From positions 62,001-126,000 of the forward strand of contig NZ_JAKFGM010000003.1 of NCBI RefSeq assembly GCF_021502585.1: DNA of 64,000 nucleotides. Reading direction: 5' to 3'. The position numbers were made by a program, and so were the translations under genes. Below are positions 53,511-62,388 of the stretch, piece after piece; position 1 is the first letter of the stretch, and each line of letters opens with the position of its first letter. The DNA comes from Sphingomonas cremea (lineage in GTDB: Bacteria > Pseudomonadota > Alphaproteobacteria > Sphingomonadales > Sphingomonadaceae). Below the pieces are notes generated by a model. That model did not search any database, was not told the origin of the DNA, and saw nothing but the letters and a program-made list of their open reading frames with translations.

Positions 53511-54383
53511 CTAGACTTGCTGCACGCTATGGAATTCGTTCGCCAACCAGCTTTCGATCTCGTCGACCTCCGCAACGCGCGCCCCCTTCGGCCTGACGAA
53601 ATAATAGGCCCGCTGATCGGGGATCGTAATGTCGAACGGACGCACGAGCTTTCCTTCGTGGAGCCTGTCCGCAACGCCCAATTCCCTCGCCAGCGCCACG
53701 CCTTCTCCGGCTTCTGCCGCCTCGATCAGCAGGCTGGAATCCGCATACTCCGGCCCTGAGAGCGGCTCCCCGGCCGACACCCCGGCAGCTTCGAACCATG
53801 CCGCCCAGCTGTGCCATGGATGGCGAAGCAGATTGCAGTTCAACAGGTCGCCCGGGCGATTTACGGGATGTTCGGCAAGATATTTCGGCGAGCAAACCGG
53901 AAAGAGGATTTCCTTGGCCAGCGGGCTGGCGTCGGTATTGGTCCAGCTGCCCATTCCATAGCGGACCGCCGCGTCAATGCCCTCGCCGAGCTCGACCGGC
54001 CGGGATGACAGGTCAAGCCGCAGGTCCAGCTCAGGGTGCAGGGCCCTGAATGATCCGAGTCGGGGGACCAGCCACGACGACAGCGCCGGAAAGACGCTGA
54101 TTGTTAGACGTCGCTTCGCTTGTGCGTTGGATGGGCTGAAAATGCTCTCCAGAAGTCCGAGGGCGTTTCGTACCTGGCCCAACAGGCGAATGCCCTCGGC
54201 CGTCGGCATCATTCGATTGCCCTTCCGCTCGAACAGCCTTGTGCCAAGCAGAGCCTCCAACTCACGAATGCGATGGCTGATTGCGCTATGGGTCAGGCCC
54301 AACTCCCGGCCCGCCTTCGAATAGCTTTGGTGCCGGCCGGCAGCGTCGAACGCCCGCAACGTCTGAAGCGAAGGCATGTGCAT
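53511..54383 (-). CDS. LysR-family transcriptional regulator (GcvA-like)
   Basis: This 290-aa regulator has an N-terminal winged helix (LRAFDAAGRHQSYSKAGRELG then LTHSAISHRIRELEA) and a GcvA-like effector domain. Starts at 54383 (MHMPSL) or 54377 are equally possible. It is divergent from a NADP-binding reductase gene; a perfect inverted repeat lies at 54390-54416 between them. LysR proteins usually control the divergent neighbour. Confidence 0.92.
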   Translation of the reverse strand: MHMPSLQTLRAFDAAGRHQSYSKAGRELGLTHSAISHRIRELEALLGTRLFERKGNRMMPTAEGIRLLGQVRNALGLLESIFSPSNAQAKRRLTISVFPALSSWLVPRLGSFRALHPELDLRLDLSSRPVELGEGIDAAVRYGMGSWTNTDASPLAKEILFPVCSPKYLAEHPVNRPGDLLNCNLLRHPWHSWAAWFEAAGVSAGEPLSGPEYADSSLLIEAAEAGEGVALARELGVADRLHEGKLVRPFDITIPDQRAYYFVRPKGARVAEVDEIESWLANEFHSVQQV

Positions 54384-54389
54384 GATTCT

Positions 54390-54416
54390 TAGGTTGTGAA
54401 TTCAAGTCACAACCTA
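54390..54416. promoter_or_regulatory. Perfect inverted repeat, candidate LysR operator
   Basis: TAGGTTGTGA (54390-54399) and TCACAACCTA (54407-54416) are perfect 10-bp arms around a 7-bp spacer. The element begins 7 bp before the LysR start codon and lies upstream of the divergent reductase gene, as expected for an autoregulatory LysR site. Confidence 0.65.
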
Positions 54417-54484
54417 GTCAACGCATGATCGTTGGCCATGCTGTCCGGTTCGGCTGCAGAATCCCGCGCAGAAGGAGACAGGAA

Positions 54485-55156
54485 ATGACCTTGCCAACGG
54501 GATGGTTGCCGGAAATCGGTGTGATTGGAACGGGCCGGATGGGCACTCGGCTCGCCGCGATGTTCGCCAGGGCGGGCCGGCGCGTCATCCTTGGTTCACG
54601 CGACCCGCGCCGCGCCGAAGCTATCGTCGAAGCGCTCGGCGTACCGCGCCTTCATGCCGGGACCTACGAGGATGCAGCCAGCGCACCGGCGGTCCTGCCG
54701 GCGCTATTCCTGCGCGACGAGCTGATTCAGCACCTCGAGGCGCTTCGCGGGCATCTTTCGGGCAAGCTGCTGATCGACATCAGCAACCCATTCAACGACG
54801 ATTACAGCGACTTTCTGACGCCTTGGGATGGAAGCAGCGCCGAGTTGCTGCAGCAGCAGTTTCCGGAAGCACGCATCGTCGGGGCCTTCAAGAATGTCTG
54901 GTCGGAGGTGTTCGATCGGCCCCTGTTCGATGGAGTCACGAGCGATGTCCTGGTGACGGGAGACGATGAGCTGGCGAAGCAGGCGTTCCTCAACCTCGCG
55001 GCCGACACGCCATTTCGCTACCTGGACGCGGGACCGCTGCGAAATTCGCGTACGGTCGAGCGGCTGACGTTGTTGACCGGGAGACTCGGCCGACAGCTCG
55101 ACATCTATCCGACGATGAACTGGCGGCTGCTTGGCCAAACGGTCAAGGCAGCCTGA
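54485..55156 (+). CDS. NADP-binding F420/NADPH-oxidoreductase-like protein
   Basis: This 223-aa protein has the Rossmann motif GVIGTGRMGTRLA followed by VILGSRDPRRA, and LLIDISNPFNDD, which together mark the NADP-F420 oxidoreductase-like family. AAGGAGACAGG precedes ATG 54485. The real substrate may be NADP with a flavin or ferric partner. It is divergent from the LysR regulator and shares its promoter region. Confidence 0.85.
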   Translation: MTLPTGWLPEIGVIGTGRMGTRLAAMFARAGRRVILGSRDPRRAEAIVEALGVPRLHAGTYEDAASAPAVLPALFLRDELIQHLEALRGHLSGKLLIDISNPFNDDYSDFLTPWDGSSAELLQQQFPEARIVGAFKNVWSEVFDRPLFDGVTSDVLVTGDDELAKQAFLNLAADTPFRYLDAGPLRNSRTVERLTLLTGRLGRQLDIYPTMNWRLLGQTVKAA

Positions 55157-55329
55157 CTGGGGGGCCGCGACTCGACCTTGCCCCAAATCCAGGTGGAGTC
55201 GCGGCCCTTGCCGCATTGGAATTATAACCTTTCCGTAGGGTCCAAATTGCCCCCTTCCCTAGGCGCTTGCCTCACCCGCCTGTCCCGTTCCACAACGGGC
55301 TGGACGATCGGAGAGGAAGGGCAAGAACG

Positions 55330-56484
55330 ATGGCCGATTTGGAGGTGTTTCGCGCCGAAACCCGCGCCTGGCTGGAGGCCAATTGCCCGGCCGAAATGCG
55401 CACCCCGATGCGCTCTGAAAAGGATGCCTGTTGGGGTGGGCGGCATTTTGAATATGCGTCGCCCGCGCAGAAGCAATGGCTCGACGTCATGGCGTCGCGC
55501 GGCTGGACGGTGCCCGATTGGCCCAGGGAATATGGCGGCGGAGGGCTAAGCCCGGCCGAAACCAAGATATTGAAGGAAGAGATGGCCGCGCTCGGCTGCC
55601 GGCCGCCGCTTACCAGCTTCGGCATCTCGATGCTTGGGCCCGCCTTGCTCAAATATGGGAATGAAGAACAGAAGAAGCGCTTCCTGACCGAAATCGCCCG
55701 CGGCGAAATCCGCTGGTGCCAAGGCTATTCGGAACCGGGCGCGGGGTCGGATCTCGCCGGCCTTCAGACCAAGGCCGAAGACAAGGGCGACCATTTCCTC
55801 GTCAACGGGCAGAAGGTGTGGACCAGCTATGCCGACCAGGCCGACTGGATCTTCTGCCTTGTCCGCACCTCGACCGAGTCGAAACATGGCGGGATCAGCT
55901 TCCTGCTGTTCGACATGGAAAGCCCCGGCGTTTCGACCAAGCCGATCCTGCTGATCAGCGGCAACTCGCCCTTCTGCGAGACGTTTTTCGACGATGTGAA
56001 GGTGCCGAAGAACCAGCTGGTCGGAGATGAGAATAAGGGCTGGGACGTGGCCAAATATCTCCTCGGCCATGAGCGTGAGATGATCAGCGGAATTGGCCTG
56101 GGCGGCGAGAGGGAAGCCCTTGGCAAGGCGGTCGGGCCGATCGAAGATCCGCTGCTGCGCGCTGAGATCGCGGCATTCGATGTGGACGCTTTAGCTTTCG
56201 CGGCGATGAGCGAGCGATTCATCGATCAGCTGAAAGCGGGCGAAGCCCATCCCGCGATGCCTAGCATCATGAAATACGCCGGGACCGAGCTCAACAAGCG
56301 CCGTCACGAGCTGATCATGGCCGCGGGCGGCAGCGATACGCTCGAATGGGACAGCGAACGATCGAAAGGCGGCAAGTCCGCCCGCGACTGGCTCCGTACC
56401 AAGGCCAATTCTATCGAGGGCGGGACTAGCGAAGTCCAGCTCGGCATCGTCGCCAAGCATATCCTCCGCCTCCCGGGAGCCTGA
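55330..56484 (+). CDS. Acyl-CoA dehydrogenase, large subunit of a pair
   Basis: This 384-aa ACAD has WCQGYSEPGAGSDLA, NGQKVWTSYADQADW and the C-terminal NSIEGGTSEVQL, which holds the catalytic-region signature. ATG 55330 lies after GGAAGGG. A second ACAD gene begins 6 bp after it. Such tandem ACADs in mycobacteria form alpha2-beta2 enzymes for steroid side chains; the same may hold here. Confidence 0.92.
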   Translation: MADLEVFRAETRAWLEANCPAEMRTPMRSEKDACWGGRHFEYASPAQKQWLDVMASRGWTVPDWPREYGGGGLSPAETKILKEEMAALGCRPPLTSFGISMLGPALLKYGNEEQKKRFLTEIARGEIRWCQGYSEPGAGSDLAGLQTKAEDKGDHFLVNGQKVWTSYADQADWIFCLVRTSTESKHGGISFLLFDMESPGVSTKPILLISGNSPFCETFFDDVKVPKNQLVGDENKGWDVAKYLLGHEREMISGIGLGGEREALGKAVGPIEDPLLRAEIAAFDVDALAFAAMSERFIDQLKAGEAHPAMPSIMKYAGTELNKRRHELIMAAGGSDTLEWDSERSKGGKSARDWLRTKANSIEGGTSEVQLGIVAKHILRLPGA

Positions 56485-56490
56485 TTCGAC

Positions 56491-57621
56491 ATGATGACCC
56501 TGACCGACGACCAGAGGATGCTTCACGACACGGTTCGCCCGTTCATGGCGGATGAAGGCGCGATCAAGTCGCAGCTCCGCCATTGGCGCGACACGGGCTG
56601 CGGCGACGGCTTCGGCCATGGCCTGTGGAAGCAATTCGGCGAGCTTGGGCTGACCGGCATCCTCATCCCCGAAGCGCAGGGTGGTGCGGGGCTGGGCGCG
56701 GTCGAGGCGGGTGTGGTGCTTGAGGAGATCGGCCGCAACCTCACCCCTTCCCCCTTTCTCACAACTGCAGTCGCGGCCGTCCGGGCAATGCAAGGGTCGG
56801 CCCAGGCCGAGCGCTGGTTCCCCGGCATTGTCGCCGGCGAGACGATCGCTGCGCTGGCGATCGACGAGGGAAAGCACCACGATCCAACGCGGATCGCAAC
56901 CGAGGCCAGGCGATCAGGCAACGGGTTCGTCCTTAACGGGGGCAAGCAATTCGTCGTCCACGGCGCCAGCGCCGACGTCATCCTTGTCGCCGCACGCACC
57001 GCGGGCTCGTCTGGCGAAACGCGGGGGCTGACCCTGTTCGCGGTCGAACGCTGCGCCAGCGGCCTTGAAATCGACAATGTGGCCTTGGCTGACAGCAGCA
57101 AGGCTGCCCGGCTCCGCCTCGACGAGGTGGAAGTCGACGCAGACGCAGTGGTCGGCGAAGTGGATGGCGGCTGGACGCCGATTTCGCGAGGCCTCAACGC
57201 CGGACGGGCAGGCGCCGCGGCCGAGTTGGTCGGAGTGGCCGTCGGGGCCAGCGAGATGACCTTCGAGTATCTGAAGCAGCGCAAGCAGTTCGGCCGCCTG
57301 ATCGGCGAGTTCCAGGCCCTGCAGCATCGTGCCGCGCATCTCTATGGCGAAATCGAAATTGCCCGCGCCGCGGCGCTCAAGGCCGCGCAGTTGCTCGACG
57401 CCGGGGATCCACGTGCAGAGCTATTCGTCTCGGTCGCCAAGGCGAAGGCGGCAAGGACTTCGGCGCTGGCCGTGCAGGAAGGCGTACAAATGCACGGCGG
57501 TATCGGCATGACCGACGAGCATGACATCGGCCTCTACATGAAGCGTGAGGCCGTGCTTTCAGAGTTGTTCGGGTCGCCGCGCTACCATGCCGCCCGCGTA
57601 GCGGAGCTCAGCGGCTATTAG
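56491..57621 (+). CDS. Acyl-CoA dehydrogenase, second subunit of a pair
   Basis: This 376-aa ACAD-family protein has GGAGLGAVEAGVVLEEIGR and QMHGGIGMTDEHDIGLYMKR but lacks the xGGTxE-type C-terminal motif of its neighbour; the corresponding end reads LFGSPRYHAARVA. It may be the non-catalytic or complementary subunit of a heterotetramer. It is 6 bp downstream of the first ACAD gene. Its stop interlocks with that of the convergent thioesterase (shared TTAG). Confidence 0.9.
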   Translation: MMTLTDDQRMLHDTVRPFMADEGAIKSQLRHWRDTGCGDGFGHGLWKQFGELGLTGILIPEAQGGAGLGAVEAGVVLEEIGRNLTPSPFLTTAVAAVRAMQGSAQAERWFPGIVAGETIAALAIDEGKHHDPTRIATEARRSGNGFVLNGGKQFVVHGASADVILVAARTAGSSGETRGLTLFAVERCASGLEIDNVALADSSKAARLRLDEVEVDADAVVGEVDGGWTPISRGLNAGRAGAAAELVGVAVGASEMTFEYLKQRKQFGRLIGEFQALQHRAAHLYGEIEIARAAALKAAQLLDAGDPRAELFVSVAKAKAARTSALAVQEGVQMHGGIGMTDEHDIGLYMKREAVLSELFGSPRYHAARVAELSGY

Positions 57622-57995
57622 CCTCGATCGAGCAGGAAATTGATCCGCGCCGAAGCGATCGGCTTGTCGCGCTCCGCCTGCCAGGCATAGGCTTCGATAT
57701 TGGCCATGCGCTTTCCCAGCCGCTCGATCACCGCTTCGGCATAGGTATCCCGCGCAATCCCGCCACGCATATAGTCGACCGTGACCGTGATCGGCTTTTT
57801 GACAACCTCGTCGCCAATCGCACGCGATAGGGCATTGAAGGCGGCGAATTCGAGCAGTCCGGCGATCGCGCCTCCGTGCAGATAGCCGGGGCGCCCGACG
57901 ACATCCTCGTGAAACGGCATGACGAAGCGAAGCTGCCCATCGTGCTGCTCGGTTCGAAGTCTCAACAGTCGCGCATAAGGTGGTAGCGTTTTCAC
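57618..57995 (-). CDS. PaaI-family thioesterase
   Basis: This 125-aa hot-dog-fold protein has the PaaI features VVGRPGYLHGGAIAGLLEFAAFNAL and TVDYMRGG. Such enzymes hydrolyse acyl- or aryl-CoA thioesters to free CoA. It is convergent with the paired ACAD operon and probably helps dispose of dead-end CoA esters in the same pathway. Confidence 0.88.
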   Translation of the reverse strand: MKTLPPYARLLRLRTEQHDGQLRFVMPFHEDVVGRPGYLHGGAIAGLLEFAAFNALSRAIGDEVVKKPITVTVDYMRGGIARDTYAEAVIERLGKRMANIEAYAWQAERDKPIASARINFLLDRG

Positions 57996-58039
57996 CCGAC
58001 CGCCCTAGCGCGGCAACGGTCCGGGGTCAGCCCCCAAGG

Positions 58040-58189
58040 TCAGCTGCGAGTCTTATACCCGCAGATAATCCCGAGAATGAACGAGGTGAAAAGTGCGAGC
58101 TGGACCTTCCCGGTCGGGTCGGTCCAGTGGAAATAATCCGCCCCCCACCCGAACAGCGCGACGAACATCATGGCTGCGATTGCGACCAT
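58040..58189 (-). CDS. Small membrane protein, 49 aa
   Basis: This short ORF reads MVAIAAMMFVALFGWGAD, a polar middle and a second hydrophobic segment LFTSFILGIICGY. TAAGGAG lies 10 bp before ATG 58189. Two transmembrane helices with a short loop are predicted by eye. It is unnamed; its good ribosome-binding site and clean frame make it likely real. It lies divergent to purS. Confidence 0.6.
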   Translation of the reverse strand: MVAIAAMMFVALFGWGADYFHWTDPTGKVQLALFTSFILGIICGYKTRS

Positions 58190-58332
58190 CGTTCCCTTAA
58201 CTCCTTACCTCGCCAGACGCAGAATCCGGCGCGCGAAATTAGAACAGAAAAGGGTAAACATCCGGTAAAGCTTGCCGATCGGCGCCCCTGACGGCATAGG
58301 GCCGCCAATTGGAATTCAGAGAGGCCAGGCCG

Positions 58333-58569
58333 ATGAAAGCGCGCGTGTTCGTCACCTTGAAACCAGGCGTCCTCGACCCCCAGGGAAAGGCGATCCACCA
58401 TGCTCTCGAAGGCCTTGGCTTCGGCGGAGTCCAGGATGTCCGCGCTGGGAAGCTGATCGAGCTCGACCTTGCCGACGGCACCAGCGATGCGGACATCGAA
58501 GCGATGTGCAAGAAGCTGCTTGCCAACACCGTCATCGAGAATTTCAGGATCGAGAGGCAAGCGGCGTGA
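58333..58569 (+). CDS. purS: Phosphoribosylformylglycinamidine synthase subunit PurS
   Basis: This 78-aa PurS is the small structural subunit of the FGAM synthase of purine biosynthesis. It reads [21 protein letters not shown] and ends with [19 protein letters not shown] 58333 matches family N-termini. The stop overlaps the GTG start of purQ. The partner purL is not in the window. Confidence 0.97.
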   Translation: MKARVFVTLKPGVLDPQGKAIHHALEGLGFGGVQDVRAGKLIELDLADGTSDADIEAMCKKLLANTVIENFRIERQAA

Positions 58570-59231
58570 AAAGTGCGGTACTCGTCTTTCCCGGCTCCAA
58601 CTGCGATCGCGACCTGGCGGTAGCCATTGAGACCGTGACCGGCCGCGCGCCCGCAATGGTCTGGCACCGCGAAAGCGAGCTTCCGCAGGGCACCGACTTC
58701 ATCGCAATTCCCGGCGGCTTTTCCTATGGCGATTATCTCCGCTCCGGCGCGATGGCCGCCCGCTCGCCGATCATGCAGGCGGTGGCCGAGGCGGCGGGCA
58801 AGGGCGTGCCGGTGCTGGGTGTCTGCAATGGTTTCCAGGTGCTGACCGAGGCTGGGCTTCTGCCTGGTGCGCTTATGCGCAACGCAGGGCTTCATTTCGT
58901 CTGCCGGTCGGTTGGGCTTAAGGTCGAGAATAGCCAGTCAATCTTCACCAGCGCCTATCAGGCAGGGGAAGAAATCAGCATTCCGGTTGCCCATCACGAC
59001 GGCAACTACCAGGCCGATGCCGAAACGCTCGACCGGCTCGATGGTGAAGGCCGGGTCGCGTTCCGCTATACTGGAGAGGTCAACGGCTCGGCGCGGAACA
59101 TTGCCGGGATCCTCAACTCTGCCGGCAATGTCCTCGGCATGATGCCGCATCCTGAGCGTGCGCTGGAGCCCGCCCACGGCAACACTGACGGGAGACGCCT
59201 GTTCGAAGGCCTGCTGGAAGCGGTCTCCTGA
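58566..59231 (+). CDS. purQ: Phosphoribosylformylglycinamidine synthase subunit PurQ
   Basis: This 221-aa PurQ is the glutaminase subunit delivering ammonia to PurL. It reads [29 protein letters not shown], the catalytic Cys in [10 protein letters not shown], and HPERA near the end. The start is GTG 58566, overlapping the purS stop (GTGA). tRNA-Arg lies 22 bp downstream on the same strand. Confidence 0.97.
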   Translation: MKSAVLVFPGSNCDRDLAVAIETVTGRAPAMVWHRESELPQGTDFIAIPGGFSYGDYLRSGAMAARSPIMQAVAEAAGKGVPVLGVCNGFQVLTEAGLLPGALMRNAGLHFVCRSVGLKVENSQSIFTSAYQAGEEISIPVAHHDGNYQADAETLDRLDGEGRVAFRYTGEVNGSARNIAGILNSAGNVLGMMPHPERALEPAHGNTDGRRLFEGLLEAVS

Positions 59232-59253
59232 CCTGCTAGACAAGCGCAGTCGC

Positions 59254-59330
<77 letters not shown>

Positions 59331-59398
59331 TTCCCATCAGTGCGCGGAATCCTGCCATTTTTCGATTGAAGTTGGGCACCCGCAGCCGAAATTGGCCG

Positions 59399-60253
59399 TT
59401 AGAGGCCCGTGCAGGGCCCTTGGCCAGCGACCGAAGCCTGACCGGGCGGGCCGATGTTGGGGGCATGGGCAAACCTTGCCCGGGCAGCTGCAGAGAAGGT
59501 CCTGCCGACCGGCACCAGGGTTTTGTCGATCAGGCAGAGGGAAAGCTTCTGCCGCTCCGTCCGCAAGCCTGCGACCGCCGCTTGGGCGACCCACCAGCGG
59601 CGATGAACCCGCGCTCCCAGTTGCGGGTCGAGCAAGGCTACCGCATCGGCCATCCGCATCAGTATCAGGGCGCTCCCTCCGACCGCATGCACGCGAAGAT
59701 AGTGATCCTCCGTTTCGAGTGCGATTATGTCGCTGCCGATCCCTGGCGGCAGTCTACTTAGCAGAGCGGGCGGAAAGGCGGCAGGAATCGCCTCTGCCCC
59801 TGGTTCCGGCAGAGCCGGCGCATGGCCAGGTGTTTCAGCGCCATCGGCCGTGGGTGCGGTGATTGTCGTCGTGTAAACGACCAGCAGTTGAACGGCCGCG
59901 ACCGCCGCGAACAGGGCCAGCAGTTGCTGGGGCGTAAAGAAGCGGCCCGGCTGAACAAACGACATCGTCCACGCCACGACGAAGGTCATCGGCAATGCGG
60001 AAACCAGAGCGACGGCTCCGATCCGGGTCGCACCGGCGCGAACCCTTGTGACTGGCAGCATGGCGTCTGCCGCGACGGCAGCCACCGCGCCGGCCGCCGT
60101 CAGCCCTAGCCAGAATGCGTAGCGGGTCGCGGTCGGGAAGGCCGGGTAGGAGCCGAAGGGGCCTGCGAAGCCGAGGAGCAGTCCCAATGGTATCGCGGCC
60201 AGGAATGGCTTCCATCTCCCCCAGAAAGGCCGTTGGCGCCGCGTGAACTGCAT
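59399..60253 (-). CDS. LytTR-domain membrane regulator
   Basis: This 284-aa protein has about four membrane segments (first ~120 residues), a flexible Pro/Ala linker and a C-terminal LytTR DNA-binding domain (about 165-265, with ALETEDHYLRVH, ARVHRRWWVA and VPVGRTF). Membrane-bound LytTR proteins of this layout sense an unknown signal without phosphotransfer. The start may be ATG 60253 or GTG 60262. It lies between the two tRNA-derived repeats. Confidence 0.85.
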   Translation of the reverse strand: MQFTRRQRPFWGRWKPFLAAIPLGLLLGFAGPFGSYPAFPTATRYAFWLGLTAAGAVAAVAADAMLPVTRVRAGATRIGAVALVSALPMTFVVAWTMSFVQPGRFFTPQQLLALFAAVAAVQLLVVYTTTITAPTADGAETPGHAPALPEPGAEAIPAAFPPALLSRLPPGIGSDIIALETEDHYLRVHAVGGSALILMRMADAVALLDPQLGARVHRRWWVAQAAVAGLRTERQKLSLCLIDKTLVPVGRTFSAAARARFAHAPNIGPPGQASVAGQGPCTGL

Positions 60254-60382
60254 GCTTCCCACATTGGCGAAAAAGCGGAAGCTATTGGCGAAATCCCGGC
60301 TTGTCGATGAGGCGGAGACCAGAGGATGTCACCGTGGCCGGCGCGATCCGCGCCCAAAGCTTGTCCAACATGGAGAATGAAG

Positions 60383-60892
60383 ATGAAACGCTTGATGACG
60401 CTTGCCCTGGCCGCAGCCTTCGTTGCCCCTGCAGCGATTGCTGCACAGCCCGCGACTTCGATCGCCATGAACTGCAGCGCGGGAGCCGCTGCGGCGGACG
60501 GCGAGGTCCCGAACCTTCACGGGCATTGGGATTTCCTGATGGTTCCCGGGGGAACGCCCAGTTTCGGGCTTATGTCTATCGGATTCGTCGGCGCTGAGTA
60601 TGGCGGATCGCTGGCGCCGGTGAGGACCGCGCCAGTTGTCCTGCGCAAGATCACCTTGGCCGGCAACAGCGTCCACATGGTTGTTGCCTCCCGCGAGGGC
60701 GATGTCCTGTTCGACGGCAGGCTCTCGGCCAAGGGCGACCTTATGTGCGGAACCGTAACCTACCACGGAGGCGAAACCTTCCCGATGGTGGCGCAGAAGC
60801 GGCCTTCAACCTATCAGTCGCAGCCTCAGGCCCAGCGGCGCGGTAAGGGGCTGGACGGGCGCACGGCGCCGGGCGTTAAGGCGGGCAGGTGA
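60383..60892 (+). CDS. Secreted protein of unknown function
   Basis: This 169-aa protein has a signal peptide (about 1-21, ending AIAAQ) and a mature domain with NLHGHWDFLM, then GDVLFDGRLSAKGDLMCGTVTYHGG, suggesting a small beta-rich fold. ATG 60383 is 6 bp after GGAGA; ATG 60377 is also possible. The C-terminus is polar and Gln/Arg-rich. It is divergent from the LytTR gene and may be its target. Confidence 0.7.
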   Translation: MKRLMTLALAAAFVAPAAIAAQPATSIAMNCSAGAAAADGEVPNLHGHWDFLMVPGGTPSFGLMSIGFVGAEYGGSLAPVRTAPVVLRKITLAGNSVHMVVASREGDVLFDGRLSAKGDLMCGTVTYHGGETFPMVAQKRPSTYQSQPQAQRRGKGLDGRTAPGVKAGR

Positions 60893-61185
60893 GAGCCAGC
60901 ACCAGCTGGGCTTTTCAGCTGGTGTCCTTGCTGCATGCTTCCTTGGCGATGGCCGCTTCCGGCTCCGTCCGGCATGCCCGTGAACGTCGACTTCAGGCGC
61001 ATTTCGGACCTCGGCCGTCCAACTTAGCCGAAATTTCCCAATGGTCTGATTGCCCATCAAATTCATGCCGGGCGCGCCAACTGGCCGTTGGGTTCGGGGA
61101 AGACAGACTTGGGACGGCTTGCGCTAACTGGCAGCAGCCCGAGAAACTCTCTGTTCCGTCTCCGGGATTTTCCCGGACTTAACAC
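60893..61185. other. 293-bp gap with hairpin and tRNA-derived repeat
   Basis: A perfect stem CACCAGCTG (60900-60908)/CAGCTGGTG (60916-60924) begins 7 bp after the secreted-protein stop; it may end transcription although no T-run follows. The tRNA-Arg 3' repeat is at 61066-61079. I see no gene. Confidence 0.5.
61066..61079 (+). repeat. Candidate attachment site, right copy
   Basis: An exact copy of the last 14 bases of tRNA-Arg lies 1.75 kb from the tRNA, in non-coding DNA. Together with the left copy it brackets the LytTR and secreted-protein genes. No integrase or transposase lies between. Confidence 0.4.
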
Positions 61186-62283
61186 TTACGAAGCGGGTTC
61201 TTCGGCCTTAGCTGCGCCCGCGACTGGCTTGCCGAGCCATTCGTAGAACAGCACATAGCCGACCGCGAGGATAACGGCGCCAATGAACAGGCCGACCAGT
61301 CCGTAGGCCATGACTCCACCAATCACGCCGAGCAGGATGATCGGCATCGGCACTTCCAGCCCATGGCCAATCAACATTGGCTTCAGCACCGCGTCGCTAA
61401 GCCCACCGATCACTGACCAAACGGTGAAAATGACAGCTACGGTCGTGCTCTGGGTCGAAAAAGCCCAGGCGATCGCAGGCAGGGTGACGATCAGCACCGG
61501 GACCTGCACGATACCGAGCATGAACGCCAACAGCGACAACAGCCCCGCGCCTGGAACGCCGACGACGAAAAAGCCGATCCCGACCAGCAGCGCCTGGACG
61601 AAGGCCACGCCGATCACGCCATTCGCAACCGAGCGCACCGTGGCCGCAATGATGTCCATCAGATGTTCGCCCTGCTGGCGGCTGCCGGTAATGCGGGCGA
61701 ACAGCGCTGCAAAGAAGGCGCGTATAGTCTTGGCATAGGCAAGGGCGACGGCGGCTAGAATGATCGCAAGGATCAGTACCAGCACCACGACGAAGGTGCT
61801 GCCGGCTTGCGCTAGAAGCCACTTTGTAAAGGCTTTCATCTGCTCGCCATGGCCCTTGAGGAATGCGGGGAAGTCATTGGCCGCTTGCGCCCATGCCGCA
61901 TGAATCTTGGGACCGACGATCGGTACTCCTTCAAGGCTCGCAGGAGGCGGCCTGACATCGACCGCCCCGGTTCGAATTCCTTCAACCAGGCCCGGGATAC
62001 TGCTCGCCGCGTGAATGGCCGCAATCGCCGTGGGGATGAGAATCAGGGCGACCAGGACGCCTCCCAACAGCATGGCAGCCCTGCCCGGCCTCCATCCCTT
62101 CGCCAGCAACTTCTCCTGCAGCGGATTGAAGCAGATGGCGAGGATGATCGTCCACAGCAGCAGGCCCACGAAGGGCAATAGCAATTGGATACAAAGCGCT
62201 ATCAGCAGCGCCGTCAGGAGTAGCGGCAGCAGGAGATCAATGAGATTCTGGACCGGCCTGGTCCCGCCCGACGTCGTCGCCAT
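61186..62283 (-). CDS. AI-2E family transporter
   Basis: This 365-aa protein has eight hydrophobic segments and the family pattern, including a long extracytoplasmic loop (about 85-150), VGFVQALLVGIGFFVVGVPGA-like and the late LIGHGLEVPMPIILLGVIGG. Members include TqsA (autoinducer-2 export) and Na+/H+ antiporter-like proteins; the substrate here is unknown. Confidence 0.87.
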   Translation of the reverse strand: MATTSGGTRPVQNLIDLLLPLLLTALLIALCIQLLLPFVGLLLWTIILAICFNPLQEKLLAKGWRPGRAAMLLGGVLVALILIPTAIAAIHAASSIPGLVEGIRTGAVDVRPPPASLEGVPIVGPKIHAAWAQAANDFPAFLKGHGEQMKAFTKWLLAQAGSTFVVVLVLILAIILAAVALAYAKTIRAFFAALFARITGSRQQGEHLMDIIAATVRSVANGVIGVAFVQALLVGIGFFVVGVPGAGLLSLLAFMLGIVQVPVLIVTLPAIAWAFSTQSTTVAVIFTVWSVIGGLSDAVLKPMLIGHGLEVPMPIILLGVIGGVMAYGLVGLFIGAVILAVGYVLFYEWLGKPVAGAAKAEEPAS

Positions 62284-62388
62284 ATGCCACCCCTATTTTG
62301 CCAGAGGTTGAGCCCTCGGGCCCGGACCTTCGGATTAGTGGCAGTTTCTAACCTAATGTATCGGGGGAAACCCCGGTATATGGCCGTC

